Source: Novosphingobium sp. ST904 (lineage in GTDB: Bacteria > Pseudomonadota > Alphaproteobacteria > Sphingomonadales > Sphingomonadaceae). From it: a DNA stretch of 64,000 nucleotides. Positions 16,592-24,577 of the stretch are shown piece after piece. The stretch spans positions 124,001 through 188,000 of the forward strand of contig NZ_LGJH01000164.1 of the NCBI RefSeq assembly GCF_001298105.1, written 5' to 3'. The translations under genes and the position numbers were made by a program. Below the pieces are notes generated by a model that did no database searches, had not been told where the DNA came from, and worked only from the letters and a program-made list of their open reading frames with translations. Position 1 is the first letter of the stretch, and every line of letters begins with the position of its first letter.

Positions 16592-18192
16592 GCGCGGTAA
16601 ACGCAGCGGGCTGGCGTCCGTCCATGGGTGAGACGGGCGATTCCGGCGAGAAATTCGTAACGTCGTCAGGTGATTATGGCCTGATGCTGGAGGAGGCACT
16701 GAGCTTCGAACTCGGCGCCGAAGGCAAGTGCGGGGTCGATCTCGACACGCCCGCCCGTGCACCGGCAGCGGGGCTTTCCCGGTTCCTGCGCAAGGCCGCG
16801 CCGGCCCTGCCGGGCCTGACCGAGCCGGAGACGGTGCGCCACTACACGCGCCTCTCGCGCCAGAACTACGCCATCGACCTCGGGCCGTTCCCGCTCGGTT
16901 CGTGCACGATGAAGCACAACCCGCGGCTCAACGAGAAGATGGCCCGCCTGCCGGGCTTCTCCGATGTCCATCCGCTCCAGCCGCAGAAGTCGGTCGAAGG
17001 TGCGCTTGAGGTTATCGAGCAACTGGCGGACTGGCTCATCACGCTGACCGGCATGGCCTCGGTGGCGATGAGCCCGAAGGCCGGTGCCCACGGCGAGCTT
17101 TGCGGGCTGCTCTGCATCCGCGCCGCGCTCGATGCGCGGGGCGAGACGCGCGACGTCGTGCTGGTGCCGGAGAGCGCCCATGGCACCAACCCGGCGACCG
17201 CTGCGTTCGCCGGCTTCAAGGTCCAGTCGATCCCGGCGACCCCCGAAGGCCGCGTCGATCTCGATGCGCTCAAGGCGAAGCTGGGACCGAACGTCGCGGG
17301 CGTGATGATTACCAATCCCAACACCTGCGGCCTGTTCGAGCCGGAGATGAAGGCGATCGGCGATGCTGTTCATGCGGCGGGCGGCTACGTCTATTGCGAC
17401 GGCGCGAACTTCAACGCCATCGTCGGCAAGGTGCGCCCCGGCGACCTCGGCGTCGATGCCATGCACATCAACCTGCACAAGACCTTCTCCACCCCGCACG
17501 GCGGCGGCGGACCGGGTGCAGGGCCGGTGGTGCTGTCCGAAGCGCTGGCGCCTTTCGCGCCGCTGCCCTTTGTCACGCGCGGTGATGATGGCCGTGTCCA
17601 CCTCGTCGAGGAGGAGAACGCGGGCGAGGGCCATGCGCAGGCGTTCGGCCGCATGGTCGCTTTCCACGGCCAGATGGGCATGTTCACCCGCGCGCTGACC
17701 TATATCCTCAGCCACGGCGCGGACGGTCTGCGCCAGGTTGCCGAGGATGCGGTGCTCAACGCCAACTACGTCCTGCGTTCGTGCGAGGACCTGCTGCCGG
17801 CACCTTTCGCCAGGAGCGGCCCGTGCATGCACGAGGCGCTGTTCAGCGACGCCGGTCTGGCAGAGGGCTTCTCCACGCTCGACATCGCCAAGGGCCTTAT
17901 CGACGAGGGCTTCCACCCGATGACGGTCTACTTCCCGCTGGTGGTGAAGGGCGCGATGCTGGTCGAGCCGACCGAGACCGAGAGCAAGGCCGGGCTCGAC
18001 CGCTTCATCGGTTCGCTGCGCAGTCTTGCCCAGCGCGCCAAGGACGGCGACCAGAGCCTGCACAGCGCACCGCACTTCGCACCGCGCCGCCGGCTTGACG
18101 AAACGCTCGCGGCGCGCAAGCCTGTGCTCGTATGGCAGGGCCAGCCGGGTGTGCCGGCAACGCCCTCGCTCAGCGAGATCGGGGGAAGTTGA
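16588..18192 (+). CDS. gcvPB: Glycine dehydrogenase (decarboxylating) subunit 2
   Basis: The PLP-binding half of the split P protein, 534 residues. The PLP Lys is in NLHKTFSTPHGGGGPG, about residue 295. GSCTMKHNPRLNEKMARLPG, SPKAGAHGELCGLL and VPESAHGTNPATA are well conserved. ATG at 16588 overlaps the gcvPA stop, so translation is probably coupled. The L protein is not in this window and is shared with other complexes. Confidence 0.96.
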   Translation: MSAVNAAGWRPSMGETGDSGEKFVTSSGDYGLMLEEALSFELGAEGKCGVDLDTPARAPAAGLSRFLRKAAPALPGLTEPETVRHYTRLSRQNYAIDLGPFPLGSCTMKHNPRLNEKMARLPGFSDVHPLQPQKSVEGALEVIEQLADWLITLTGMASVAMSPKAGAHGELCGLLCIRAALDARGETRDVVLVPESAHGTNPATAAFAGFKVQSIPATPEGRVDLDALKAKLGPNVAGVMITNPNTCGLFEPEMKAIGDAVHAAGGYVYCDGANFNAIVGKVRPGDLGVDAMHINLHKTFSTPHGGGGPGAGPVVLSEALAPFAPLPFVTRGDDGRVHLVEEENAGEGHAQAFGRMVAFHGQMGMFTRALTYILSHGADGLRQVAEDAVLNANYVLRSCEDLLPAPFARSGPCMHEALFSDAGLAEGFSTLDIAKGLIDEGFHPMTVYFPLVVKGAMLVEPTETESKAGLDRFIGSLRSLAQRAKDGDQSLHSAPHFAPRRRLDETLAARKPVLVWQGQPGVPATPSLSEIGGS

Positions 18193-18196
18193 CGAT

Positions 18197-18712
18197 ATGG
18201 GGGGAAGCGGGTTTGCGGCCTGGTTGCCGTTGCTGATTTTCGTCGGGGTAATGGCCTGGCGTTTCCGCAGCCTCGAAAAGGCGAGGCCGCTCCGTCTTCC
18301 CCTCCTTTGGGTCGCGCCGCTGATCGTTTCGGCGGCGGTATCCCTCGCGCTCTACGGCATGCCGCCGAGCATTCTGGGCTGGCTGGCGCTGCTTGCCGGC
18401 TTTGCGGTCGGCGGCGGCATCGGCATGCAGCGCTCGCGCCTCATGCGCCTTCATGTCGAGGGGGAGGGCGACGAGGCCCGCGTCATGATGCGCCAATCAC
18501 CGCTGGCGCTAGTGCTCGTGCTCGCGGTGTTCGCCGTGCGGCGGCTGATCCTGCCGGGCGGAATGGGCGTTCAGGGTGATCCTCATGCCGCCAACGCTCT
18601 GCTCATGACCGATGCCATGCTGGGTTTCGTGCTGGGCATGGTGGTAGTGAGCCGCCTGATCCTGTGGCAGCGTGCGCGCTCGATGGTGGCGGATCACATC
18701 ACCGATAGCTGA
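18197..18712 (+). CDS. Integral membrane protein, possibly CcdC/DUF1453-like
   Basis: 171 residues with about five membrane helices: AWLPLLIFVGVMAW, LLWVAPLIVSAAVSLAL, ILGWLALLAGFAVGGGIGM, LALVLVLAVFAVRRLI and AMLGFVLGMVVVSRLIL. The layout and the segment GGGIGMQRSRLMRLHVEG recall the CcdC family, but this is not certain. It begins four bases after the gcvPB stop and probably rides on that operon, with no obvious link to glycine. A strong terminator hairpin follows. Confidence 0.65.
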   Translation: MGGSGFAAWLPLLIFVGVMAWRFRSLEKARPLRLPLLWVAPLIVSAAVSLALYGMPPSILGWLALLAGFAVGGGIGMQRSRLMRLHVEGEGDEARVMMRQSPLALVLVLAVFAVRRLILPGGMGVQGDPHAANALLMTDAMLGFVLGMVVVSRLILWQRARSMVADHITDS

Positions 18713-18766
18713 GGGCGGGCAGGCATAAGAACAAGGGCTCCTGCTTCACGGCGCGAGAGAACCGAA

Positions 18767-18807
18767 GGCTGCAGCGCGAAATGGACCATCCATTTCGCGC
18801 CGCAGCC
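18767..18807. terminator. Strong bidirectional terminator hairpin
   Basis: GGCTGC-a-GCGCGAAATGGA (18767-18785) pairs with TCCATTTCGCGC-c-GCAGCC (18789-18807) around a three-base loop; one mismatch in 19 pairs. It lies 55 bp past the end of the membrane-protein gene on the plus strand and three bases past the stop of the lipoprotein gene on the minus strand. Plus-strand tail is GTTT, minus-strand tail TTCGGTT. Confidence 0.75.
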
Positions 18808-18810
18808 GTT

Positions 18811-18939
18811 TCAGGTTTCGCGATCCACCGAATTCGCGGCAGATTCGAGATCCTGTCCGACGCCGCGCACGGTATTGCAGGCCGCCGCGCCGAGCACGAG
18901 GCCCGATACCGCCAGCGCCAGAACCGCTTTCCTGATCAT
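18811..18939 (-). CDS. Entericidin A/B-family small lipoprotein, copy 1
   Basis: 42 residues: basic start MIRKAVLALA, hydrophobic signal, cleavage before Cys21 (GAAAC), then NTVRGVGQDLESAAN. This is the entericidin pattern, C-NT-V-G-GxD. Entericidins are small outer-membrane-linked lipoproteins, often stress-induced; their role in sphingomonads is unclear. AGGAAGG stands before the ATG. No EcfG-like promoter is seen directly upstream; it may be read from the copy-2 promoter. Confidence 0.85.
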   Translation of the reverse strand: MIRKAVLALAVSGLVLGAAACNTVRGVGQDLESAANSVDRET

Positions 18940-19038
18940 GACTGCGTAATCCTTCCTGTAGCGGCGAGCGAAATGGTCGCCGCCTTTCGGCGCTAATCCA
19001 TAGGGATTGCGAGGGGAAGGGGTCTGCAGTCAGCCTTG

Positions 19039-19173
19039 TCAGCGGTTGATGGCGTCATCCCCGGCCTTGCCGACCGATTCGATGTCCTGGCCAGCGCCCT
19101 TCACGGTGTTGCAGGCTGCTGCGGAGAAGACGATGCCTCCGGCGACAAGCGCGAGAACGAGTTTCTTGACCAT
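19039..19173 (-). CDS. Entericidin A/B-family small lipoprotein, copy 2
   Basis: 44 residues: MVKKLVLALVAGGIVFSAAA signal, lipid-modified Cys21, then NTVKGAGQDIESVGKAGDDA. It is clearly a paralogue of copy 1, 99 bp downstream on the same strand, with the same CNTV-G-GQD-ES core. An EcfG-type promoter (19229-19253) lies 56 bp before its start, and the leader holds a small TCCCGGC/GCCGGGA hairpin (19197-19217). Shorter than usual cut-offs for gene calling, but the family match is clear. Confidence 0.88.
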   Translation of the reverse strand: MVKKLVLALVAGGIVFSAAACNTVKGAGQDIESVGKAGDDAINR

Positions 19174-19228
19174 TGTCGGTTTCCTTTTCCTGGAGGTCCC
19201 GGCGTTTTCTGCCGGGATCGAAGGACGC

Positions 19229-19253
19229 AACTCGTGGCCGTGCGTGCGGTTCC
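19229..19253 (-). promoter_or_regulatory. EcfG-type general stress response promoter
   Basis: Read on the minus strand: GGAAC (19253-19249), 17 bases, GTT (19231-19229). This fits the alphaproteobacterial EcfG consensus GGAAC-N16/17-cGTT with every key base. It is placed right after the transporter gene's stop and 56 bp before entericidin copy 2, so it should make that gene stress-inducible. Assignment is by consensus only. Confidence 0.65.
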
Positions 19254-19259
19254 CGCCAA

Positions 19260-20213
19260 TCACCTTGCGGTAGGCACGGTTTCCTCGATCGCGCTTTCGT
19301 CCAGCGACGAGGTCGGCGAAATTCGCTTCGAAAGATAGTGTTCGCGCCAGGTGATGATGAGCCCGGCGGCGATGATGAGAGGCGCGCCGAGCCAGGTGGA
19401 GGCAGGCGGTAGGTCGCCGAAGATGGTGTAGCCATAGGCCGTCGCCCAGATCAGCGCGGTATAGTCCATGACCACGACGGTGGCCACCGCTCCATGGCGA
19501 AGTGCTGCGGTGATGAGGAGCTGGGCAAGGGTGCCCGCCAGCCCTACCGCCACGAGCAGCATCCAGACGCGGGGCTCGTGGGACTGACCGTAGAACGGCA
19601 GAAGCACGGCTGCGAAAAGCGAACCGAAGAAGGCGAACCAGAACACGCAGGCGATGGGTGCCTCTGTCCGTGCGAGGTCGCGGATCTGGAAGCTGACCAC
19701 GGCGACGATCACTCCGGCGCCGAGCCCGGCGGCCAATCCTGCGAGAGGAAGCGCCCCGGTTTCCCCGCCGGGCCGGGTGATGACGAGAACTCCCGCGAAA
19801 CCGAGGACGACCGCCAGCCATCGCCATGGCCCCACTTTGTCGCGCACGACGATCGCGGTGATGAGCACGGCGAAGAGCGGCGCCGTGAAGCCGAGTGTCG
19901 TGCCCACCGGCAGAGGCAGCAGCATGGCGGCGGTGACGTTGCAGACGAGGCCGAGCGTGCCCGAGGTCGCCCTGAAGGCATGGGAGGAGACCCGGCGGGT
20001 CTTCAACTGGCCGATCCGGCCGGTCGCCAGCAGCCACCCGGCGATGAGCGGCACTGACATGGCCTGCCGCCAGAACACCATCTCGGCTGCAGATACGCCG
20101 TGGCGACCGGCCAGCTTGACGAGCATGAACATCGTTGAGAGCATGACCATCGCCATCAGCCGCAAGCCAAGTGCGAGAAGGGGGCGATCCTGACGGGATG
20201 GGGCGGCGTTCAC
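19260..20213 (-). CDS. EamA/DMT-family transporter
   Basis: 317 residues with ten membrane helices in two repeats, the drug/metabolite transporter layout. The first EamA repeat starts near LMAMVMLSTMFMLVKLAG and the second near GLGAGVIVAVVSFQIRDLA; a conserved segment MDYTALIWATAYGYTIFGD ends the second. Substrate unknown (exporters of amino acids, S-adenosylmethionine and metabolites occur in the family). Its gene is divergent from the small membrane protein at 20258, 44 bp apart. Confidence 0.88.
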   Translation of the reverse strand: MNAAPSRQDRPLLALGLRLMAMVMLSTMFMLVKLAGRHGVSAAEMVFWRQAMSVPLIAGWLLATGRIGQLKTRRVSSHAFRATSGTLGLVCNVTAAMLLPLPVGTTLGFTAPLFAVLITAIVVRDKVGPWRWLAVVLGFAGVLVITRPGGETGALPLAGLAAGLGAGVIVAVVSFQIRDLARTEAPIACVFWFAFFGSLFAAVLLPFYGQSHEPRVWMLLVAVGLAGTLAQLLITAALRHGAVATVVVMDYTALIWATAYGYTIFGDLPPASTWLGAPLIIAAGLIITWREHYLSKRISPTSSLDESAIEETVPTAR

Positions 20214-20257
20214 CGGCCGGGCTTTAACTTCCTCGCGGAAGTAGGCAAGGGCGCTCC

Positions 20258-20464
20258 ATGAACGATTCCGACAAGATCATGGCCGCCGTGGGCGGTGTCG
20301 CCGCGCTGTTCGCGGTCATCGCCTGGATCGGCGACCGCCGCCGGATGAAGCGCCGCGATCTCGACCGCGTGGGCTTCATGCCGTGGACCACGGTGTTCTT
20401 CTTCGCGCTGATGCTGGCCGTCCTGCTGCTCGGCGTGGCCGGACGGGACTGGTTCGCCGGGTAG
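20258..20464 (+). CDS. Small membrane protein of unknown function
   Basis: 68 residues with two membrane helices (MAAVGGVAALFAVIAWIG and TTVFFFALMLAVLLLGVAG) around a basic loop DRRRMKRRDLDRVGFMPW. The positive-inside rule puts the loop in the cytoplasm. AAGGGCGC precedes the ATG. A GCCCCGC/GCGGGGC stem (20474-20501) lies just after the stop but has no T-run. No family recognised. Confidence 0.65.
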   Translation: MNDSDKIMAAVGGVAALFAVIAWIGDRRRMKRRDLDRVGFMPWTTVFFFALMLAVLLLGVAGRDWFAG

Positions 20465-20651
20465 AACGGAAGCGCCCCGCTCTCGTGTAGCCGCGCGGGG
20501 CAAGCGATCATCGCGATGTTTAGCCCATCGAAGGGAGCGCTTTCCTGCTGCAGGCAAAGCTGTCCTATGTTCGGGGATCAAGAACACCCCTTCTCGCCGC
20601 CGCCGCGCCCGTAAGGGACGCCGTGCCTGCCATGTCCGTGTACCGGCCTTA

Positions 20652-20880
20652 GTGCCTGTCCGGCCGCGATCCCGTGCCGATGGCTGGACGCCCGCGCGGC
20701 AGGCGGCGTTCTCGGGGCGCTGCCGGAAACCCGCTGCGCGCGCGCCGCGTGGGGATGACGCGCGAGACTGCCTATCGGCTGCGGCTGCGGCCGCGGCCTG
20801 GCGCGGATGTGCCGCCTGCCCGCCGGGCCGCAGCGAAGGCGATGCGGCGGGTTTCGTACCCGGTCCGGTATCAACCAGAT
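20652..20880 (+). pseudogene. Decayed small HTH protein gene (sphingomonad 'DGWTPARQ ... GMTRETAYRLR' type)
   Basis: Three forward frames each hold one piece of a familiar sphingomonad protein. GTG at 20652 starts VPVRPRSRADGWTPARQAAF; the next frame continues LGALPETRCARAA; another carries GMTRETAYRLRLRP, the recognition helix; a further one has AAAAAWRGCA, like the usual FAAAWDAA. At least two or three shifts within about 150 bp are needed, more than elsewhere in the window, so I read this as a true relic. It fills the 20465-20881 gap, where nothing else is seen. The family call is from memory of such proteins. Confidence 0.5.
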
Positions 20881-20881
20881 G

Positions 20882-22402
20882 TCAGAGGCAGGCTTCGAGG
20901 TAGGCCTGGTCGAAGCCGAACTGGCGGGCCTTCTCGAGCGTATAGGGACGCAGGCCCGAGGGGCGGAATTCGCCGATGATCTTGCCGTCGTCGGTCTCGT
21001 CCAGATACTCGAACTTGAAGAGTTCCTGCGTGACGATGACATCGCCTTCCATGCCGATCACTTCGGTGATGTTGGTGGTGCGGCGCGAACCGTCGCGCAG
21101 GCGCTTTACCTGCACGATGATGTCCACCGACTCGGCGATCTGGCGGCTGATGGCTTCCTTGGGGATCTTGATGTCGCCCATCAGGATCATGTTTTCCATA
21201 CGGCCAAGGCATTCGCGCGGGGAGTTGGCGTGGAGCGTGCACATCGAACCGTCGTGGCCGGTGTTCATCGCAGCGAGCAGGTCGAAGCACTCGGCGCCGC
21301 GGATTTCGCCGAGGATGATGCGGTCAGGCCGCATACGCAGGGCGTTCTTCACAAGGTCGCCGATGGTGATCGCGCCCTGGCCTTCGAGGTTCGGCGGGCG
21401 TGTTTCCAGCGGCAGCCAGTGGGGCTGTTGCAGGCGAAGTTCGGCGGCGTCCTCGATGGTCAGCACGCGCTCGCCCGGGTCGATCATCTTGGACAGGGCG
21501 TTCAGCATCGTCGTCTTGCCCGAACCCGTACCGCCGGAGATGACGATGTTCATGCGGCAGGCGCCGGCGATCTTGAGGGCGGTGGCCATCTTCTCGCTCA
21601 TCGATCCGAAGTCCTTGAGCATGTCGATGGTGATCGGCTTCTCGGAGAACTTACGGATGGAGATCGCGGTGCCGCGCAAGCTGAGCGGCGGCACGATCAC
21701 GTTGACGCGGCTGCCGTCCTTGAGGCGGGCGTCGGCCAGCGGGGTGGTCTGGTCGACGCGGCGGCCGACCTGATTGACGATGCGCTGGGCGATCTGGAAC
21801 AAGTGCTGTTCGTCGCGGAACTTGGTCGACGCGAGCTGGAGCTTGCCCTTTTTCTCGATGTAGGTCTGGTTCGGGCCGTTGACCATGATGTCCGACACGT
21901 CGGGGTCGTTCAGCAGCTCTTCCAGCGGGCCGAAGCCAAGCAGTTCGTCAATCAGCACTTTCTCCAGCGCGAACTGCTCGCGGCGGTTGAAGGTGATCTT
22001 GAGCTCGGCCAGCACCTCGATGATGATCGGGCGAAATTCCTCGGACAGCTCATCCTTGGTCAGCGTGGCGGCCGCCTCGGGGTCGACGCGTTCGAGCAGG
22101 CGGGGAAGCACCTGCTCCTTGATCTTGTGGATGGAAGCTTCGAAACCGTTCTGGTCGGACTGGGTGTCGTGAACCGCATTGGCGCGGTCGGCCAGGCGAG
22201 ACATGGCGTCATCGCGGGAATTCGCGGGCGAGGGGGCGTCCATCCCCGGTACCGGCGGGAACGGTTCGCCGCCAGGCATCGGCACGTTGCCGGGCATCGG
22301 CGCTTTCTCGGCGCCCCCTTTCAGCGGCTTGGCCACGCCGAATGCCGGCCGGGCGCCCTGACCCATGCCGCCGATGCCATTACGCCGCCCGAATGCCGTC
22401 AT
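20882..22402 (-). CDS. cpaF: CpaF/TadA secretion ATPase of Flp-type pilus assembly
   Basis: A 506-residue hexameric ATPase that powers assembly of Flp/Tad pili at the inner membrane. Walker A is ISGGTGSGKTTMLNAL (about residue 275), the Asp box LTIEDAAELRLQQPHW, Walker B region MRPDRIILGEIRGAE and the His box TGHDGSMCTLHANSP. The first 75 residues are a Pro/Gly-rich tail. No other cpa/tad gene is next to it here; neighbours are unrelated, so the rest of the system must lie elsewhere. Confidence 0.94.
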   Translation of the reverse strand: MTAFGRRNGIGGMGQGARPAFGVAKPLKGGAEKAPMPGNVPMPGGEPFPPVPGMDAPSPANSRDDAMSRLADRANAVHDTQSDQNGFEASIHKIKEQVLPRLLERVDPEAAATLTKDELSEEFRPIIIEVLAELKITFNRREQFALEKVLIDELLGFGPLEELLNDPDVSDIMVNGPNQTYIEKKGKLQLASTKFRDEQHLFQIAQRIVNQVGRRVDQTTPLADARLKDGSRVNVIVPPLSLRGTAISIRKFSEKPITIDMLKDFGSMSEKMATALKIAGACRMNIVISGGTGSGKTTMLNALSKMIDPGERVLTIEDAAELRLQQPHWLPLETRPPNLEGQGAITIGDLVKNALRMRPDRIILGEIRGAECFDLLAAMNTGHDGSMCTLHANSPRECLGRMENMILMGDIKIPKEAISRQIAESVDIIVQVKRLRDGSRRTTNITEVIGMEGDVIVTQELFKFEYLDETDDGKIIGEFRPSGLRPYTLEKARQFGFDQAYLEACL

Positions 22403-22543
22403 TGTCTCGTCAACCCTTTCAACGCCCCGGCTCTCGTCCGGCGCGATGTCCCGCGATAAGCGAAGGATTAAGGTTGAAACTTTGATAACTTCCTAATGGC
22501 GGCAGGTTGCCGCATCGGTGCAAAGGGTGGCGAAAGGCGCAAA

Positions 22544-22837
22544 ATGTCTCAGGCTGGCGCGGTGCAGGGTTTGGTTTGCTGGCTGTGCCAACGGCCGCTG
22601 GGCCGCAGGACGGAGTGGCATCATCCGATCCCGCGAAGCCGAGGCGGGCGAGAAACCGTGCCGCTCCACCCGATATGCCACCGCACGATCCATGCGACCT
22701 TCAGCAATCCCGAACTTGCACGCCTGCCGGCCGATCCCGCAGCCCTCTCACGAGACCCGGCCATCGCGCGCTTCCTGCGATGGATAGCGGGGAAGCCCGC
22801 CGATTTCCACGCACCGACCCGGAAGCGTCAACCTTGA
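22544..22837 (+). CDS. Small HNH-nuclease-like protein
   Basis: 97 residues. The CWLCQ pair and the later HPICHRTIH form a Cys/His zinc-type cage, and TEWHHPIPRSRGG is the first half of an HNH motif. That layout fits small HNH endonucleases, but whether it cuts DNA is unknown. ATG at 22544 is chosen with AAAGG upstream; the open frame before it (MAAGCRIGAK...) lacks support. It is divergent from cpaF with a 141-bp gap. A short inverted repeat GTTTCA-ccgat-TGAAAC (22848-22864) follows. Confidence 0.7.
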   Translation: MSQAGAVQGLVCWLCQRPLGRRTEWHHPIPRSRGGRETVPLHPICHRTIHATFSNPELARLPADPAALSRDPAIARFLRWIAGKPADFHAPTRKRQP

Positions 22838-22910
22838 ATTAAGCAAAGTTTCACCGATTGAAACCTAGGTAGTCTGTCAGAAGAGCACGGGGCGGAAAAT
22901 CGAGATTGCA

Positions 22911-24220
22911 ATGAGAATTCCGGCTCATCAATGGCCTTGGCGCTGGTGCCTTTACTGGCTGCTGCTGCCGAACATCATCGTGATCGTGATGTGGCCGATC
23001 GGCGGGCCGCCGATGGGTCGTCCGATCTTCGTTGCCGGCCTGCTCGGGCTCGCTTTCTCGCAGATGCGCTCGCTCCTGCTTCGCCGGATGGCGGTGGCCG
23101 TGCTCGGGCTCGGGATCACGTTCGAATATATCGTGAACTCGTTCAACCTCGAAGCGATGCGCATCGATGCCGCCTCGGAATTCCTGAAGAATGCCAAGCC
23201 GCTGGCGTCGGCGGAATATCTTGCCGGTCTCGTCATTCTTTGCGCAGCCCTTGCACTGGCCGTTCGCGGGGCGGGGCGGGTCCAGCATTTCGCCAGGCCG
23301 TCGCACTGGATTTTGCGATCTGCGCCATCCTCGGCATGATGCAGATCGATGCCGTCGCGACCGTCGCCACCAGTAATACCTACAAGGGACTGCCGCCGGA
23401 AGGGACGCCTTTCGCATCCGGTGTCGAGAGTGGCGGCGTGGCTCAACCCGGCCTGGCCAGACGGCATCTCGTGGTGATCGTCGTGGAAGCGCTCGGCATT
23501 CCGACGTTCGAGGAAGGGAAGCGGCTGTTCGCTGCAGACTGGGATCGGCCAGCGTGGCGTGGCAGGTACGAAGTGGCAAGCGGCAAGGTTGCCTACTTCG
23601 GCTCGACTACCAATGGGGAGATAAGGGAGCTTTGCGGCGCATTCGCGAATTTCGACGGGTTCGATTTCGCTCATGCGGATTGCCTGCCCCGTCGCTATTC
23701 AAAAGCCGGATACGACACTCTCGCGATCCATGCCTTCGATGGCGGCTTCTTCGACAGGAGGGCGTGGTGGCCGCGAGCAGGGTTCGCCCGAACCGAATTC
23801 GCGCCGGACCTGGTTCGTGGCGGCGCCCGCAAATGTGGCGGGATGTGGCCCGGCGCCTGCGACGTGGATATCGCGGCTCAGATCGGCCAGCGGCTCAAGT
23901 CGGCAAGTCGGCCGCAGTTCATCTATTGGGTGACCCTCAATTCCCACATTCCCGTGCTTGCAGGGGCGACACCGGGGCTGGCCGGCTGCGAGGATGGTGC
24001 GGCGCCGCTCGCTCATGCGTCGCTGCTTCAGTGCCGCCTGTTCCAGGCGCATCACGACATCGCGGAAGCCATTTCGGCGCTGGCGATGGACCCGGCGCTG
24101 CCTCCTACCGATTTTCTCATCGTCGGAGACCACATGCCTCCGTTCATGCGCCGCAACGAGCGGCTCGACTTCGACGGTTACAGTGTTCCCTGGATCGTCC
24201 TTCGCAACCGGCCTGCCTGA
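22911..24220 (+). CDS. Membrane sulfatase/alkaline-phosphatase-fold enzyme (LTA-synthase/phosphoethanolamine-transferase-like), with a frameshift
   Basis: The N-terminal 140 residues carry about four membrane helices (WCLYWLLLPNIIVIVMWPI and others). Near 23282-23290 one base is missing; the frame then continues FRQAVALDFAICAILGMMQ and the periplasmic catalytic domain. LVVIVVEALG gives the first metal ligand, STTNGEIRELCG the probable Thr nucleophile region and LIVGDHMPPF the Asp-His pair. Such enzymes transfer phosphoglycerol or phosphoethanolamine to envelope glycans; the acceptor is unknown. Restored length is about 436 residues. ATG at 22911; upstream gene is 73 bp away. Confidence 0.72.
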
Positions 24221-24254
24221 CGATCGAAAGGGCGAAGCAGGGCCGTAAAACGAC

Positions 24255-24288
24255 AAAGCGCGAACCGCGATGTGCGGTCCGGCGCTTT
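24255..24288. terminator. Terminator of the atp operon (bidirectional)
   Basis: AAAGCGC (24255-24261) pairs with GCGCTTT (24282-24288), with an inner ACCGC/GCGGT stem. On the minus strand the stem is followed by GTCGTTTTAC, a loose T-run 25 bp after the atpC stop. It also lies 34 bp after the convergent membrane enzyme gene. Confidence 0.65.
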
Positions 24289-24313
24289 CAGTATCGTCCA
24301 ACCGGACGGTAGA

Positions 24314-24571
24314 TCAGACCCCGACGTGCTCCGCGAGCACGGTCAGGCCCTTGTCGCCCACTTCGGCGAAACCGCCGGTGATGCGGATCTCTTCCGGTGC
24401 GGCGTTCTCGGTCTTGTAGACCTTGAGCGCGCCATCGGCGATCGTCGACATGAAGGGTGCATGACCCTCCAGCACGCCGAACTCGCCTTCGGTGCCGGGG
24501 ACGACCACCATGTGGACGTCTTCCGAGCGGACGAGCTTGGCCGGCGTGACGAGTTCGAAGTGCAGTGCCAT
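24314..24571 (-). CDS. atpC: F1Fo ATP synthase epsilon subunit
   Basis: 85 residues, the short alphaproteobacterial form that keeps the N-terminal beta-sandwich and lacks the C-terminal helical hairpin. MALHFELVTPAKLVRSEDVH, GTEGEFGVLEGHAPF and ITGGFAEVGDKGLTVLAE are typical. It binds gamma and helps inhibit reverse ATP hydrolysis; without the helical hairpin, inhibition probably differs from E. coli. Last gene of atpHAGDC, six bases after atpD. Confidence 0.95.
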   Translation of the reverse strand: MALHFELVTPAKLVRSEDVHMVVVPGTEGEFGVLEGHAPFMSTIADGALKVYKTENAAPEEIRITGGFAEVGDKGLTVLAEHVGV

Positions 24572-24577
24572 GACTGA

